Shown here: positions 1 through 8,010 of the stretch, piece by piece
Layout of the letters: each line of letters starts with the position of its first letter
How positions within the stretch are numbered: the first letter of the stretch is position 1
Virus record (IMG/VR): IMGVR_UViG_3300027734_000231
Span: 1 to 30,300 of that record
DNA length: 30,300 bases
Source of the DNA: a virus
Reading direction: 5' to 3' (one strand)
Made by a program: the position numbers and the translations under genes
The notes under the pieces: generated by a model
What the model was told of the DNA's origin: nothing
Database searches by the model: none
Seen by the model: the letters and a program-made list of their open reading frames with translations, nothing else

Positions 1-96
1 GTAAAAGAGTTACAATCCTCACCAAGACCGAAACTTGGTCGCCCTCCAAAGGATGCACATGGAAACGAACGACTTGAAGTCGATACTGCAAGCTGA
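1..96 (+). CDS. C-terminal fragment, probable large terminase
   Basis: An open frame enters from the left edge and ends at a TGA inside the portal gene. The 31 visible residues are polar and basic, with an RPKLGRPPK stretch, and show no catalytic motif. The large terminase (packaging ATPase/nuclease) normally lies just before the portal, and the small terminase begins at the other end of this window. The position therefore suggests this is the large-terminase tail overlapping the portal start. That is inference from gene order; the fragment is too short to identify by itself. Confidence 0.4.
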   Translation, partial: VKELQSSPRPKLGRPPKDAHGNERLEVDTAS

Positions 97-2191
97 GATT
101 GATGACTCTATCGGCTACATTGAGAGCGAGACTGTTGAGCAAAGAAAACAGGCTTTAGAAGCATATCTCCGTCAGCCCTACGGAAATGAAGTAGAGGGTA
201 AATCTCAAATCGTTACAGGTGAAGTTGCAGAGGCCATTGATGGTGCTTTGCCTTCACTTGTTCGCATTTTCACAGGCTCAGATAATATCGTAGTATTTGA
301 GCCACAAGGCCCAAGGGACGAAGCCTCTGCCAAGCAAGCTACTGACTACTGTAATTGGGTTTTCTCACGAGACAACGAAGGCGTAGCTATCCTGCATGAT
401 TGGTTTAAGGATGCCTTGCTACAGAAGAACGGTATTGTTAAGGCTTTCTGGGAAGATAAAGAAGACGTAATAAAAGAGCGTTACTTTGACTTGTCTAACG
501 ATGAGTTAGCTATGCTGATGAGCGATGAGAGTATGGAAATTGTCGAGCAAGATACGACAGAATTTCCTATCTTTGACCCCAATGGTCAGCCAGTAATTGA
601 CCCAATGGGTATGCCAGTTATGGGTTCTACTCATAACGTAGTTGTACAGAAGAAAAAGAAATCAGGCAAAGTTACGATTGAGAATGTTCCTCCAGAGGAG
701 TTCTTGATTAGCAAGAAGGCTAGAACTATTGCTGATAGTCCATTCGTGGCTCACAGGCAGATGTTGACTCGTAGCACACTGGTTGCTATGGGTTTCAATA
801 AGAAGCAAGTAGAGAGCCTACAGATGGGTGATGCTTTGGCTTATACGCCAGAGCGTGTGGCTCGTTATCCTGCTGGTGAGCAACCCTACCAAGTTCAGAC
901 TGATGACCCTTCAATGCAAGAGATTGAAGTCTTTGAGTGCTATGTCAAAACTGATATAGACGGCAAAGGTATCTGTAGCTTGGTTCAGACTTTTTACGCA
1001 AGTAATGAAATTCTGCAAGATGAAAAAGGTAATGAGATTATTGAGGAAACAGACTATGTTCCTTTCCACTCAATCTGTCCTATTCCAATTCCGCACAAGT
1101 TCTTTGGTAATTCACTAGCTGATAGAACTACAGACATTCAGCTAATCAAAACGACTATTACTCGTCAGATGTTGGATAACTTATATCTGACCAATAACGC
1201 CAGAGTAGTTGCCGTAGAGGGTCAAGTAAATTTAGACGATTTATTGACTTCTACTGCGGGTGGTGTCATTCGTGCAAAGTCACCTAATGCTGTACAACAG
1301 TTAGTTGTTCAGAACGTAGCATCTCAGGCTTTCCCAATGCTTCAGTATCTGGATACAGTTCAGTCTAAGCGTACAGGTGTTAGCGATGCCTCACAGGGTT
1401 TAGACCCTTCTATCTTGCAGAATGTCACGGCAGCAGCAGTAGCCTCTATGCAACAAGCTGGCGCAGGTAAGATTGAACTTATCGCTCGAATCTTTGCTGA
1501 GACAGGCGTTAAGTCATTGTTCAAGGGTATCCTGCATTTGCTCTGTAAGTACCAAGACAAGGCTCGTTTGGTTCGTATGCGTGGTGAGTTCGTAGAATTT
1601 GACCCTCGTACATGGGCAAACCAATACGATGTGTCTATCAACGTAGGTTTGGGCGCAGGGAATCGTCAAGAGCAGATGGCTATGTTGTCTATGGTTCTTG
1701 CTAAACAAGAGCAGTTGATTGGTCAGTATGGCCCTGCTAATCCTTACGTTTCACCTGCTCAGTATCGTGGAACTTTGGGACGCATGGTAGAAATTGCTGG
1801 CTTTAAAGATAGTGCTGAGTTCTACAAGGCTATTACACCAGAGCAAGACCAAGCGTTGAGCAATCCTCCTCCACAGCAACAACAGATGCCTCCAGAAGTG
1901 CAAGCATTGATGGCTAGAACTCAAGCTGAGATACAAGCTAATCAAGCTAAAGCACAAGCTGATATGCAGATGCAACAACAACAACAACAAATTGATATGC
2001 AAATGGCTCAGCAGAAAGCTGGTCTTGAAATGCAATTGTTGCGTGAGAAGGAAGGTGCTAAATTGCAACTTGAGCGTGAGAAACAACAGGCTTACTTTGC
2101 ACTGAAACAACAAGAGTTTGAAGCAGAAGCACAATTGAAAGCAATGAAGATTGGTGCTGGCATTACATCCAACGTAGAGATTAAAGGTTAA
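59..2191 (+). CDS. Portal protein (P22/SU10-type)
   Basis: Portal: the dodecameric ring at the capsid vertex through which DNA is packaged and ejected. The protein is 710 residues, the usual size of large podovirus portals. The N-terminal half carries the family pattern around EVEGKSQIV, VAEAIDGALPSLVRIF and an FKDALLQKNGIVKAFWE stretch. The last ~110 residues are a Gln/Lys/Glu-rich helix, as in portals with a long C-terminal barrel or crown. The frame could open at a TTG at 35 or an ATG at 53, but the ATG at 59 has AAAGG six bases upstream and gives a natural N-terminus. The gene overlaps the preceding fragment and is followed after 2 nt by the next structural gene, so it belongs to the packaging/head operon. 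Confidence 0.92.
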   Translation: METNDLKSILQAEIDDSIGYIESETVEQRKQALEAYLRQPYGNEVEGKSQIVTGEVAEAIDGALPSLVRIFTGSDNIVVFEPQGPRDEASAKQATDYCNWVFSRDNEGVAILHDWFKDALLQKNGIVKAFWEDKEDVIKERYFDLSNDELAMLMSDESMEIVEQDTTEFPIFDPNGQPVIDPMGMPVMGSTHNVVVQKKKKSGKVTIENVPPEEFLISKKARTIADSPFVAHRQMLTRSTLVAMGFNKKQVESLQMGDALAYTPERVARYPAGEQPYQVQTDDPSMQEIEVFECYVKTDIDGKGICSLVQTFYASNEILQDEKGNEIIEETDYVPFHSICPIPIPHKFFGNSLADRTTDIQLIKTTITRQMLDNLYLTNNARVVAVEGQVNLDDLLTSTAGGVIRAKSPNAVQQLVVQNVASQAFPMLQYLDTVQSKRTGVSDASQGLDPSILQNVTAAAVASMQQAGAGKIELIARIFAETGVKSLFKGILHLLCKYQDKARLVRMRGEFVEFDPRTWANQYDVSINVGLGAGNRQEQMAMLSMVLAKQEQLIGQYGPANPYVSPAQYRGTLGRMVEIAGFKDSAEFYKAITPEQDQALSNPPPQQQQMPPEVQALMARTQAEIQANQAKAQADMQMQQQQQQIDMQMAQQKAGLEMQLLREKEGAKLQLEREKQQAYFALKQQEFEAEAQLKAMKIGAGITSNVEIKG

Positions 2192-2193
2192 TC

Positions 2194-4461
2194 ATGGCTA
2201 TATCTGATGCAATGCGCTACAGGATGAGTACAGGTGGTTCTGCTGAAGACCTTTACGCAACAATCCGTGATTTCTTAGCTACAAATCCTAATGCAGCCGC
2301 AACTCAATCAGCTATGGCTCAGTATGGTATTTCTGGTGAAGACGTAGCTAATGCAACTGGTGGAAAATCTGGTGGTTTGCTAAGTGGCAATATTCTCTCA
2401 GGTGCTAGTTGGAATAGCCTTAATACTGCATTGCCAGAACAACTAACACAAGCAACTGGACAGGCCACTACAAATGTGGCTGTAGGCGGTGCAACTACTG
2501 CTGACACTCTTAATCAATTAAATACTTACTTGGCAGGTGGTGGTCAGTTTGACCCTAACGCTACTGTATTCTTACAAACAGGTGGAGTTGATTTTCTACA
2601 GGGAGTTGATAAAGGAACTATCAAAGACAACATAAGCCAGATTGTTAAAACTTTGGGTGACCAAGGTGTTAATGTTGTCCTTACTGGTTCTCCTTATGCT
2701 GCGTCTATCAATGATGTGGTAACAAACAACTTTGACCCTAAAGTTGACCCATTGTTTAACGAGATTGCAAAAGAAAATAAGAATGTTGCTTTGGTAGGTA
2801 CTCAGGGTGAGATTCTACAAAACAAGAAGTTGTTAGTGGATGCTTTGCATACTAACGCTGAAGGCACTGCAATCTACAATCAATCAGTTATTGATGCTTT
2901 GTCTCAGTTTAAGAATGATGTCCCATCTAGTACACCAAATGCAATTAAACAAGTACAAACATCTAACGTAGTTGCGACTACACCTGCACAGATTACACAG
3001 ATAGCACAAACTGGACAGACTATGCCTGTAATACCAACTGCTAGAGGTAGAGTTATCGAAGGCGATAACATCGAACAACAAATTGCTGGTGTTCCCCAAG
3101 TTGTTTATGAAACACGAGTTGACCCAAACAACAAGGCTAATTGGCAGACAGTTAATCCTAAAACTGGCGAAGTAATTGATTCTGGTACTTTTGCAGGTGG
3201 TGGTGACCAAGGCTTGTTAGCCGCATCTCGTCCTGTTCTGGCTTTGGCTGCTAGTGTTCTTGGTGCGCCTTATTTAAGCAATCTAATTGCAGGTTCTACT
3301 GGTTTAACAGGTTCTGCTTTGGCTGGTGCTACAGGCGCAACCATTGCGGGTGGTTCTACTGCTTTAACAGGTGGTAGCGCAGAAGACACGCTAAAAGCCG
3401 CATTGCTTGGTGGTGGTGGTGCGTATGCAGGTAGTGCATTGAATAATTATATTAACTCATTGGACGTTCCTGTTGACTTTACCAACATGACACCAGCGCA
3501 GATTGCTGATGCAACTGAGACAAACTTTATCAATGACTTGAAAAAAGCAGGTTTGTCAAATGCTCAGATTGATGACTTTATTACCAATTCTGGTGGTACT
3601 GCTCTTGCGACACCAGTTGCGGTTTCAACACCAGTTACGGATGGTGGTACTGTTGCAATTACAGGCTCTGCACCACCATCATTAAGTAGTGTATTAAACA
3701 CAATAGCCACAATACCAGATGCAGGAACTGTTAAGGTGGAAGCACCAAAACAAGTTGACCAACAAACATTAAATGCTATAAATAACGCATTGATTACAAA
3801 TGCACCAGAAACTGTAAAAATTACTGGTGATAGACCACTTACAGCAGACCAAGTAGTGAATTTATTGGCAACAACTCCTGTTTCATCTACTGTTTCTCCT
3901 GCCGTAACACAACCAATTCCACAGCAAACTATTATTGCTGAAAGACCATCAAGCATTACAGATGCGGTAACTGCTGCAACAATTCCGTTAATTCAGCCAA
4001 CGACACCATTAGAAGCACCAAAAATAACTGCTGAAAAACCAAAAGAGACTGACCCAATTAAGATTGCTCAGTTGGCTTTGTCTGCTGCTGGTTTGCTTGG
4101 TGCAGGTGCTGCTTTGTCTAATACAGGAACATCAACTGGTTTTGACATTGTGCCTATTCCAGAGGATTGGACAACTCCTCCAAAACCAACTGCTGCACCA
4201 TTTACTGCATTGCCTCTAATTAACTTTGGTGACAGAAACTTACTTATTGGTACTCAATGGGAGAAGTTCCTAGACCCCAACTATGGCAAAGTACCAGAGC
4301 CAGTTAAGTATTCACAACCATCAAACATGAGTTACAACGACTTGATGAGCATTTTGGGTAGCAAGCAAGGTATGCCATCTAGGTCTAGTTTGAGTATCAA
4401 TGACATTATTTCTGGAATACAAAACCAATATGGACAAGCACCTGTTAGCACAATGGGCTAA
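2194..4461 (+). CDS. Large virion-associated protein with degenerate SGNH-hydrolase-like domain
   Basis: The protein is 755 residues and sits between portal and scaffold. Residues ~62-235 follow the SGNH/GDSL hydrolase layout. GNILSG (65-70) falls where block I GDSLS belongs, GGATTADTL (98-106) resembles block II, TGGVD (129-133) takes the place of GGND, and DALH (216-219) matches the Asp-x-x-His of block V. The nucleophilic Ser and the oxyanion Asn are thus replaced while Asp216 and His219 remain. Residues ~330-415 form a Gly/Ala-rich hydrophobic region, typical of membrane-active ejection proteins. Residues ~440-640 are Thr/Pro/Ala-rich with repeated 'KITAEKPK/VKITGDRP' units. The last 110 residues are a compact, probably folded tail. 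Role is inferred: structural or ejection protein, with the SGNH-like part binding or processing a surface glycan ester, or serving only as scaffold. Confidence 0.6.
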   Translation: MAISDAMRYRMSTGGSAEDLYATIRDFLATNPNAAATQSAMAQYGISGEDVANATGGKSGGLLSGNILSGASWNSLNTALPEQLTQATGQATTNVAVGGATTADTLNQLNTYLAGGGQFDPNATVFLQTGGVDFLQGVDKGTIKDNISQIVKTLGDQGVNVVLTGSPYAASINDVVTNNFDPKVDPLFNEIAKENKNVALVGTQGEILQNKKLLVDALHTNAEGTAIYNQSVIDALSQFKNDVPSSTPNAIKQVQTSNVVATTPAQITQIAQTGQTMPVIPTARGRVIEGDNIEQQIAGVPQVVYETRVDPNNKANWQTVNPKTGEVIDSGTFAGGGDQGLLAASRPVLALAASVLGAPYLSNLIAGSTGLTGSALAGATGATIAGGSTALTGGSAEDTLKAALLGGGGAYAGSALNNYINSLDVPVDFTNMTPAQIADATETNFINDLKKAGLSNAQIDDFITNSGGTALATPVAVSTPVTDGGTVAITGSAPPSLSSVLNTIATIPDAGTVKVEAPKQVDQQTLNAINNALITNAPETVKITGDRPLTADQVVNLLATTPVSSTVSPAVTQPIPQQTIIAERPSSITDAVTAATIPLIQPTTPLEAPKITAEKPKETDPIKIAQLALSAAGLLGAGAALSNTGTSTGFDIVPIPEDWTTPPKPTAAPFTALPLINFGDRNLLIGTQWEKFLDPNYGKVPEPVKYSQPSNMSYNDLMSILGSKQGMPSRSSLSINDIISGIQNQYGQAPVSTMG

Positions 4462-4669
4462 AAACCTGTTAAATGATGACTTTTTCAAAGAAGTATTAAA
4501 TAATTTGAAAAATCAGCAGATTAGTGTAATAATTAACACAAGTGCAGAAGAATCTGATAGGCGAGAAACTGCTTATCAGCACATAAAGACATTAGAACTA
4601 ATTACAGGACACCTAGAAGGCTTGGCCTCGGAAACTGTGATTAGGGATAAGAAGTGGAAAATTCTGTAG
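4430..4669 (+). CDS. Small conserved head-region protein
   Basis: A 79-residue helical protein (MDKHLLAQWAK... to ...REKKW-like end KKWKIL) between the SGNH-like structural protein and the scaffold. No motif of known function is visible. The frame opens at an ATG at 4400, but the one at 4430 gives the more natural start MDKHLLAQWAK; neither has a strong ribosome binding site. Both overlap the preceding gene, so it is probably translated by coupling. Small helical proteins at this position are common in podoviruses of this kind and may be minor head proteins, but the function is unknown. Confidence 0.6.
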   Translation: MDKHLLAQWAKNLLNDDFFKEVLNNLKNQQISVIINTSAEESDRRETAYQHIKTLELITGHLEGLASETVIRDKKWKIL

Positions 4670-4688
4670 CCTAAAAGCTACCCTCCGT

Positions 4689-4703
4689 CCAGAAGGTTTC
4701 TGG
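4689..4703 (+). other. Short hairpin upstream of scaffold gene
   Basis: CCAGAA-ggt-TTCTGG is a perfect 6-bp inverted repeat with a 3-nt loop in the short leader before the scaffold ATG at 4722. No T-run follows, so it is not a terminator. It could be an RNA processing or stability element. Confidence 0.3.
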
Positions 4704-4721
4704 TGATTATTGAGATGACAA

Positions 4722-5645
4722 ATGGAAAACACCAACCCACAAGGGAGTGAAAGCCTAAATGTAAACCAAGCCGCAACAGCGTTTGAAGGTTTAATGGGTG
4801 ATTCTGACGAAGCCGAACAAGGCCAAACTGAAGAACAACTAGAAGAACTTGAAGCGTCTGATGAAGTTGAGTATTCTGAAGAAGAAGAACAACCCAAGCA
4901 GAGATATAAAGTCAAAGCATCTGGTGAGGAAGTCGAAGTAGAACTAGACGAACTTATCAAGGGTTATCAACAAGGTACGGATTACACTAAAAAGTCTCAG
5001 GCTCTAGCTGAACAACGTAAGGCAATTGAAGCTGAACGTGGTCATTTAGAGCAAGTTAAACAAGAGCGAATGGCATACGCTCAGAAGTTGCAAGCCTTGG
5101 ATAGCTTCCTTACGCAGCAACATCAGAGTGTGGATTTAGAAGTTTTAAAGGAAACAGACCCTATCGGTTATGCGGTAGCGGTAGCTGAACAGAGCCAACG
5201 TGAGAAACAGTTAGCAGTAGTCAGGAATGAACAGCAACGCATTGCCCAACAGCAACAAGCCGAGCAACAAGCCTCTCTGCAAAATCATCTCCGTCAAGAA
5301 TCTGAGAAGTTAGTTAGTCTGATTCCTGAGTTAGCGACACCACAGGGTGATGCGGTACGGAAACAAATCCGTGACTATGCGAAGTCTGTAGGTTGGTCTG
5401 ACCAAGAACTCAGTTCCGTGTATGACAGTCGTGCTGTGCATACCTTGTATAAGGCAATGAAGTATGAGCAACTTCAAAAGAGCAAACCAGAGTTGAATAA
5501 AAAACTTCAGTCTGCTCCTAAGATGATGCGCTCTGGTACTTCAGTTCCTGCTACTAGGTCTTCACAAGATAAACAGGTTATGCAAAGGTTGCGTGAAACT
5601 GGAAAAGTTACTGACGCAGCAAAAGCATTTGAACGATTCTTTTAA
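4722..5645 (+). CDS. Capsid scaffolding protein
   Basis: A 307-residue protein immediately before the major capsid gene, the classic scaffold position. The first ~65 residues are strongly acidic (runs of Glu/Asp). A short folded segment (RYKVKASGEEVEVELDELI, 65-83) and 'GYQQGTDYTKKSQALAEQR' follow, a pattern seen in many phage scaffolds. Residues ~90-190 are Gln/Glu/Lys-rich and predicted coiled coil. The C-terminus is basic, as expected for docking to capsid protein. Scaffolds assemble inside the procapsid and leave before packaging. No Ser protease signature is visible, so removal by exit rather than self-cleavage is likelier. The gene is 17 nt from the capsid gene. Confidence 0.85.
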   Translation: MENTNPQGSESLNVNQAATAFEGLMGDSDEAEQGQTEEQLEELEASDEVEYSEEEEQPKQRYKVKASGEEVEVELDELIKGYQQGTDYTKKSQALAEQRKAIEAERGHLEQVKQERMAYAQKLQALDSFLTQQHQSVDLEVLKETDPIGYAVAVAEQSQREKQLAVVRNEQQRIAQQQQAEQQASLQNHLRQESEKLVSLIPELATPQGDAVRKQIRDYAKSVGWSDQELSSVYDSRAVHTLYKAMKYEQLQKSKPELNKKLQSAPKMMRSGTSVPATRSSQDKQVMQRLRETGKVTDAAKAFERFF

Positions 5646-5662
5646 ATTTGGAGTATTAAATT

Positions 5663-6607
5663 ATGGCTACCTATCAAACATATACCGCAATCGGTATGCG
5701 TGAAGACCTCTCTGACGTTATCTATAACATCAGCCCTACAGACACACCTTTCATGTCTACCATTGGTAAGACAAAGGCTACTGCTGTTTATCACGAGTGG
5801 CAGACAGACTCTTTGGCTGCTGCTGGCTTGAATGTGGCAGTTGAGGGTGCTACTGCATCTGACGCTACTATGTCTCCTACAACTCGTGTTGGCAATCGTT
5901 GCCAGATTTCACAGAAGACAATCAAGATTTCAAACACCTTGAACGCTGTGGACAAAGCTGGACGTAAGTCTGAAAAGGCTTATCAGTTGGCTAAAGCATC
6001 TGCTGAAATCAAGCGGGATATGGAATTGACATTGCTGAGCAACCAAGTTGCTACCAATGGTAACTCCTCTACTGCTCGTGCTTTGGGTGGTTTGCAAGCA
6101 TGGTTGTCTACTACTTACTCTGGCGGCACTTCTGGTGTTGCTGGTTCTGGTGGTACTACTGCTCGTACAAACGGCACAAACCGCACTTTCACAGAGGCTT
6201 TCTTGCAGACTGCTGTCCGTGGTGTTTACACCGCAGGTGGCAATCCTAAAATCTTGATGGTTACACCTGCTCACAAGCAAACAGTATCTGCTTTTGCTGG
6301 TATTGCTGCTCAGCGTTACATGGCCCCATCAAATGCCCCTACTACCATCATTGGCGCAGCTGATGTATACCTGAGTGACTTCGGAACTTTGTCCGTGGTA
6401 CCCTCAAGATATATGAACAGCACTAACTCTGCTGATGATGTTGCATTTGTGCTTGACCCTGACATGGCTGCCGTAGCTTATCTGCGTCCCTTCCAGACCA
6501 ATGAGTTGGCTGTTACTGGTGATGCTGAATCTACACAACTGTTGGCTGAGTTCACATTGGAAGTTAAGAACGAAGCTGCACACGGCATCATTGCTGACTT
6601 GACCTAA
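5663..6607 (+). CDS. Major capsid protein (DUF5309/SU10 family, HK97 fold)
   Basis: Forms the icosahedral shell. The 314 residues match the DUF5309 (SU10-type) family along their length. The N-terminus MATYQTYTAIGMREDLSDVI is followed by ISPTDTPFMSTIGK, and a central AHKQTVSAFAGIAAQR segment precedes 'LDPDMAAVAYLRPFQT'. The C-terminal FTLEVKNEAAHG matches the family too. A Gly/Ser/Thr-rich insertion at ~155-175 is probably a surface loop. GGAG lies 8 nt before the ATG. A strong terminator directly follows, so this is the last gene of the head operon, as expected for the most abundant virion protein. Confidence 0.95.
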   Translation: MATYQTYTAIGMREDLSDVIYNISPTDTPFMSTIGKTKATAVYHEWQTDSLAAAGLNVAVEGATASDATMSPTTRVGNRCQISQKTIKISNTLNAVDKAGRKSEKAYQLAKASAEIKRDMELTLLSNQVATNGNSSTARALGGLQAWLSTTYSGGTSGVAGSGGTTARTNGTNRTFTEAFLQTAVRGVYTAGGNPKILMVTPAHKQTVSAFAGIAAQRYMAPSNAPTTIIGAADVYLSDFGTLSVVPSRYMNSTNSADDVAFVLDPDMAAVAYLRPFQTNELAVTGDAESTQLLAEFTLEVKNEAAHGIIADLT

Positions 6608-6624
6608 TATTTAGGTGACTCCGA

Positions 6625-6661
6625 AAATGCCTCAGACTAACCATCTGGGGCATTTCTTTTT
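6625..6661 (+). terminator. Rho-independent terminator after the capsid gene
   Basis: AAATGCCTCAGA and TCTGGGGCATTT form a 12-bp stem with one G-U pair around the 7-nt loop CTAACCA, followed by CTTTTT. It lies 17 nt past the major capsid stop and separates head genes from neck/tail genes. Confidence 0.9.
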
Positions 6662-6680
6662 CTAGCAAAACTGATAGAAT
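6652..6680 (+). promoter_or_regulatory. Possible promoter before the neck/tail operon
   Basis: TAGAAT at 6675-6680 is a good -10 box. The region 16-17 nt upstream (ATTTCT/TTTCTT, inside the terminator tail) is a poor -35 box. Some restart of transcription is expected here because a strong terminator lies just upstream. The -10 box ends 6 nt before the ATG at 6687, so transcription would begin at or next to the start codon. Confidence 0.3.
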
Positions 6681-6686
6681 TAGTGT

Positions 6687-7001
6687 ATGCAAAACCCTGT
6701 TAAATTTAGAGATTCTGTAGTCCATGCTGATGGCGATGGCGGTATTGTTATTGAAACTACACAAGACATTACAGACATTATTGAGCAGAACAAAAAGGAA
6801 TATAACTCCTTTGATGAACGTGCTAAATGGTCTGATGATTTGTTTGGTAACAAAATAGCTTCTATTCCATTTACAGTCATTGACGAACTAAATAAGCAGG
6901 GAGTTATGCGTGGCTTTGATGTGATTGATGAAAAACGATTCAAGGCATGGCTAAACGAGCGTGATAACAGAGTTTTTAGAACTCGGACAGGAGTTGTATG
7001 A
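6687..7001 (+). CDS. Conserved hypothetical protein, neck region
   Basis: A 104-residue, charged, soluble protein between the capsid gene and the head-tail adaptor. It contains ITDIIEQNKKEY and a C-terminal FKAWLNERDNRVFRTRTG segment and shows no recognised domain. There is no Shine-Dalgarno sequence before the ATG, and an apparent -10 box ends 6 nt upstream, so the message may be leaderless. The stop codon overlaps the adaptor start (ATGA), so the two are co-translated. Genes in this slot are often minor head or neck proteins; the function here is unknown. Confidence 0.7.
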   Translation: MQNPVKFRDSVVHADGDGGIVIETTQDITDIIEQNKKEYNSFDERAKWSDDLFGNKIASIPFTVIDELNKQGVMRGFDVIDEKRFKAWLNERDNRVFRTRTGVV

Positions 7002-7618
7002 GTTTTGCTACCTACTCTGACTTACAGACCTCAATAGGAAACTATTTGGCTAGGTCTGACTTAACTTCTCAGATTCCAGACTTTATTACATTTGCTGAAA
7101 ACCGACTCCGTAGAGAGTTGCGTATTCGCCAGATGTTGAAATCTGTAACGACTGCGACTGTCAAGGATGATGCTACTGTTGAATTGCCTAGTGACTTCTT
7201 ACAGGTGCGTGATTTTGTAGTGGTAACTAATCCACTCACGCCATTAAGTTACTCAAGCCCTTCAGCATTGTCTAATGACCCAAGGGCACTGTGGGTAGGT
7301 GTTCCTAGGTCTTATACAATCTTGGCTAATGACTTTCAATTGTCTCCTATCCCTGATGCAGTCTACACAGTAAAAATGTTGTACTTTGCTGCACCAGCAT
7401 ATTTGTCTAGCAGTAACACAACAAACGTATTTTTAACTTCAGCACCAGATGCTTTGCTCTATGCTTCTTTGATTGAAGCTGAGCCTTATCTAATGAACGA
7501 TGCTCGAATCAATACATGGGGAACTATGTACGATAGAGCAATTGGTTCTCTCACCAAGTCTGACGAAGAAGGTCAGTATTCTGGTGTTCCTTTAGCAATG
7601 AAACTAACTCCAAGGTGA
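6998..7618 (+). CDS. Head-to-tail adaptor (SU10/podovirus type)
   Basis: A 206-residue protein with the adaptor pattern. The N-terminus MSFATYSDLQTSIGNYLAR is followed by DFITFAENRLRRELRIRQM and a mid-region VELPSDFLQVRDF. The C-terminal helix LLYASLIEAEPYLMND ends in a WGTMYDRAIGSL segment. Such proteins form the ring under the portal that connects to the tail. The gene overlaps the previous one by 4 nt (ATGA) and follows capsid genes in the expected order. The assignment is by family resemblance; the exact subfamily is not certain. Confidence 0.78.
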   Translation: MSFATYSDLQTSIGNYLARSDLTSQIPDFITFAENRLRRELRIRQMLKSVTTATVKDDATVELPSDFLQVRDFVVVTNPLTPLSYSSPSALSNDPRALWVGVPRSYTILANDFQLSPIPDAVYTVKMLYFAAPAYLSSSNTTNVFLTSAPDALLYASLIEAEPYLMNDARINTWGTMYDRAIGSLTKSDEEGQYSGVPLAMKLTPR

Positions 7619-7622
7619 AACT

Positions 7623-8009
7623 ATGGCTGAAATGTCGAACTATCTTGAGAACGCTTTAATTAACGTAACTCTACGAGCAACCGCTTACACAGCACCAACT
7701 ACTGTGTATCTTGCTTTATACACAACTGACCCTACAGACGCTGACACTGGAACTGAATGTTCTGGTACTAGCTATGCTCGTCAGTCTGTAACTTTTGGTG
7801 CGCCTAGTAATGGTGCTTCTACAAACTCTGCTGCTATTGAGTTTCCTCAAGCTGGTGGTGCATGGGGAACAATTACCCATGTAGGTATCCGTGATGCTTT
7901 GACTACAGGTAACTTGTTGTATCACACACCATTAGACGCATCTAAGACGATTGCAACTGGTGATGTGTTTCGCATTGCCTCTGGTTCATTGAGCGTTACT
8001 TTAGCGTGA
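7623..8009 (+). CDS. Small tail/virion structural protein
   Basis: A 128-residue beta-rich protein starting MSNYLENALINVTLRATAY after three or four residues. It contains PTTVYLALYTTDP and a C-terminal GIRDALTTGNLLYHTPLDASKT with GDVFRIASGSLSVTL. This pattern recurs in phage virion proteins encoded near fibers and hubs. The ATG at 7623 has AAGG upstream; the in-frame ATG at 7632 is an alternative start. It probably decorates the neck or tail. The specific role is unknown. Confidence 0.65.
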   Translation: MAEMSNYLENALINVTLRATAYTAPTTVYLALYTTDPTDADTGTECSGTSYARQSVTFGAPSNGASTNSAAIEFPQAGGAWGTITHVGIRDALTTGNLLYHTPLDASKTIATGDVFRIASGSLSVTLA

Positions 8010-8010
8010 G

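Noticed and set aside
3564-3956. 130-codon - strand frame inside the SGNH-like gene
   Set aside because: Shadow frame opposite a low-complexity Thr/Pro/Ala region; no start context and no recognisable product.
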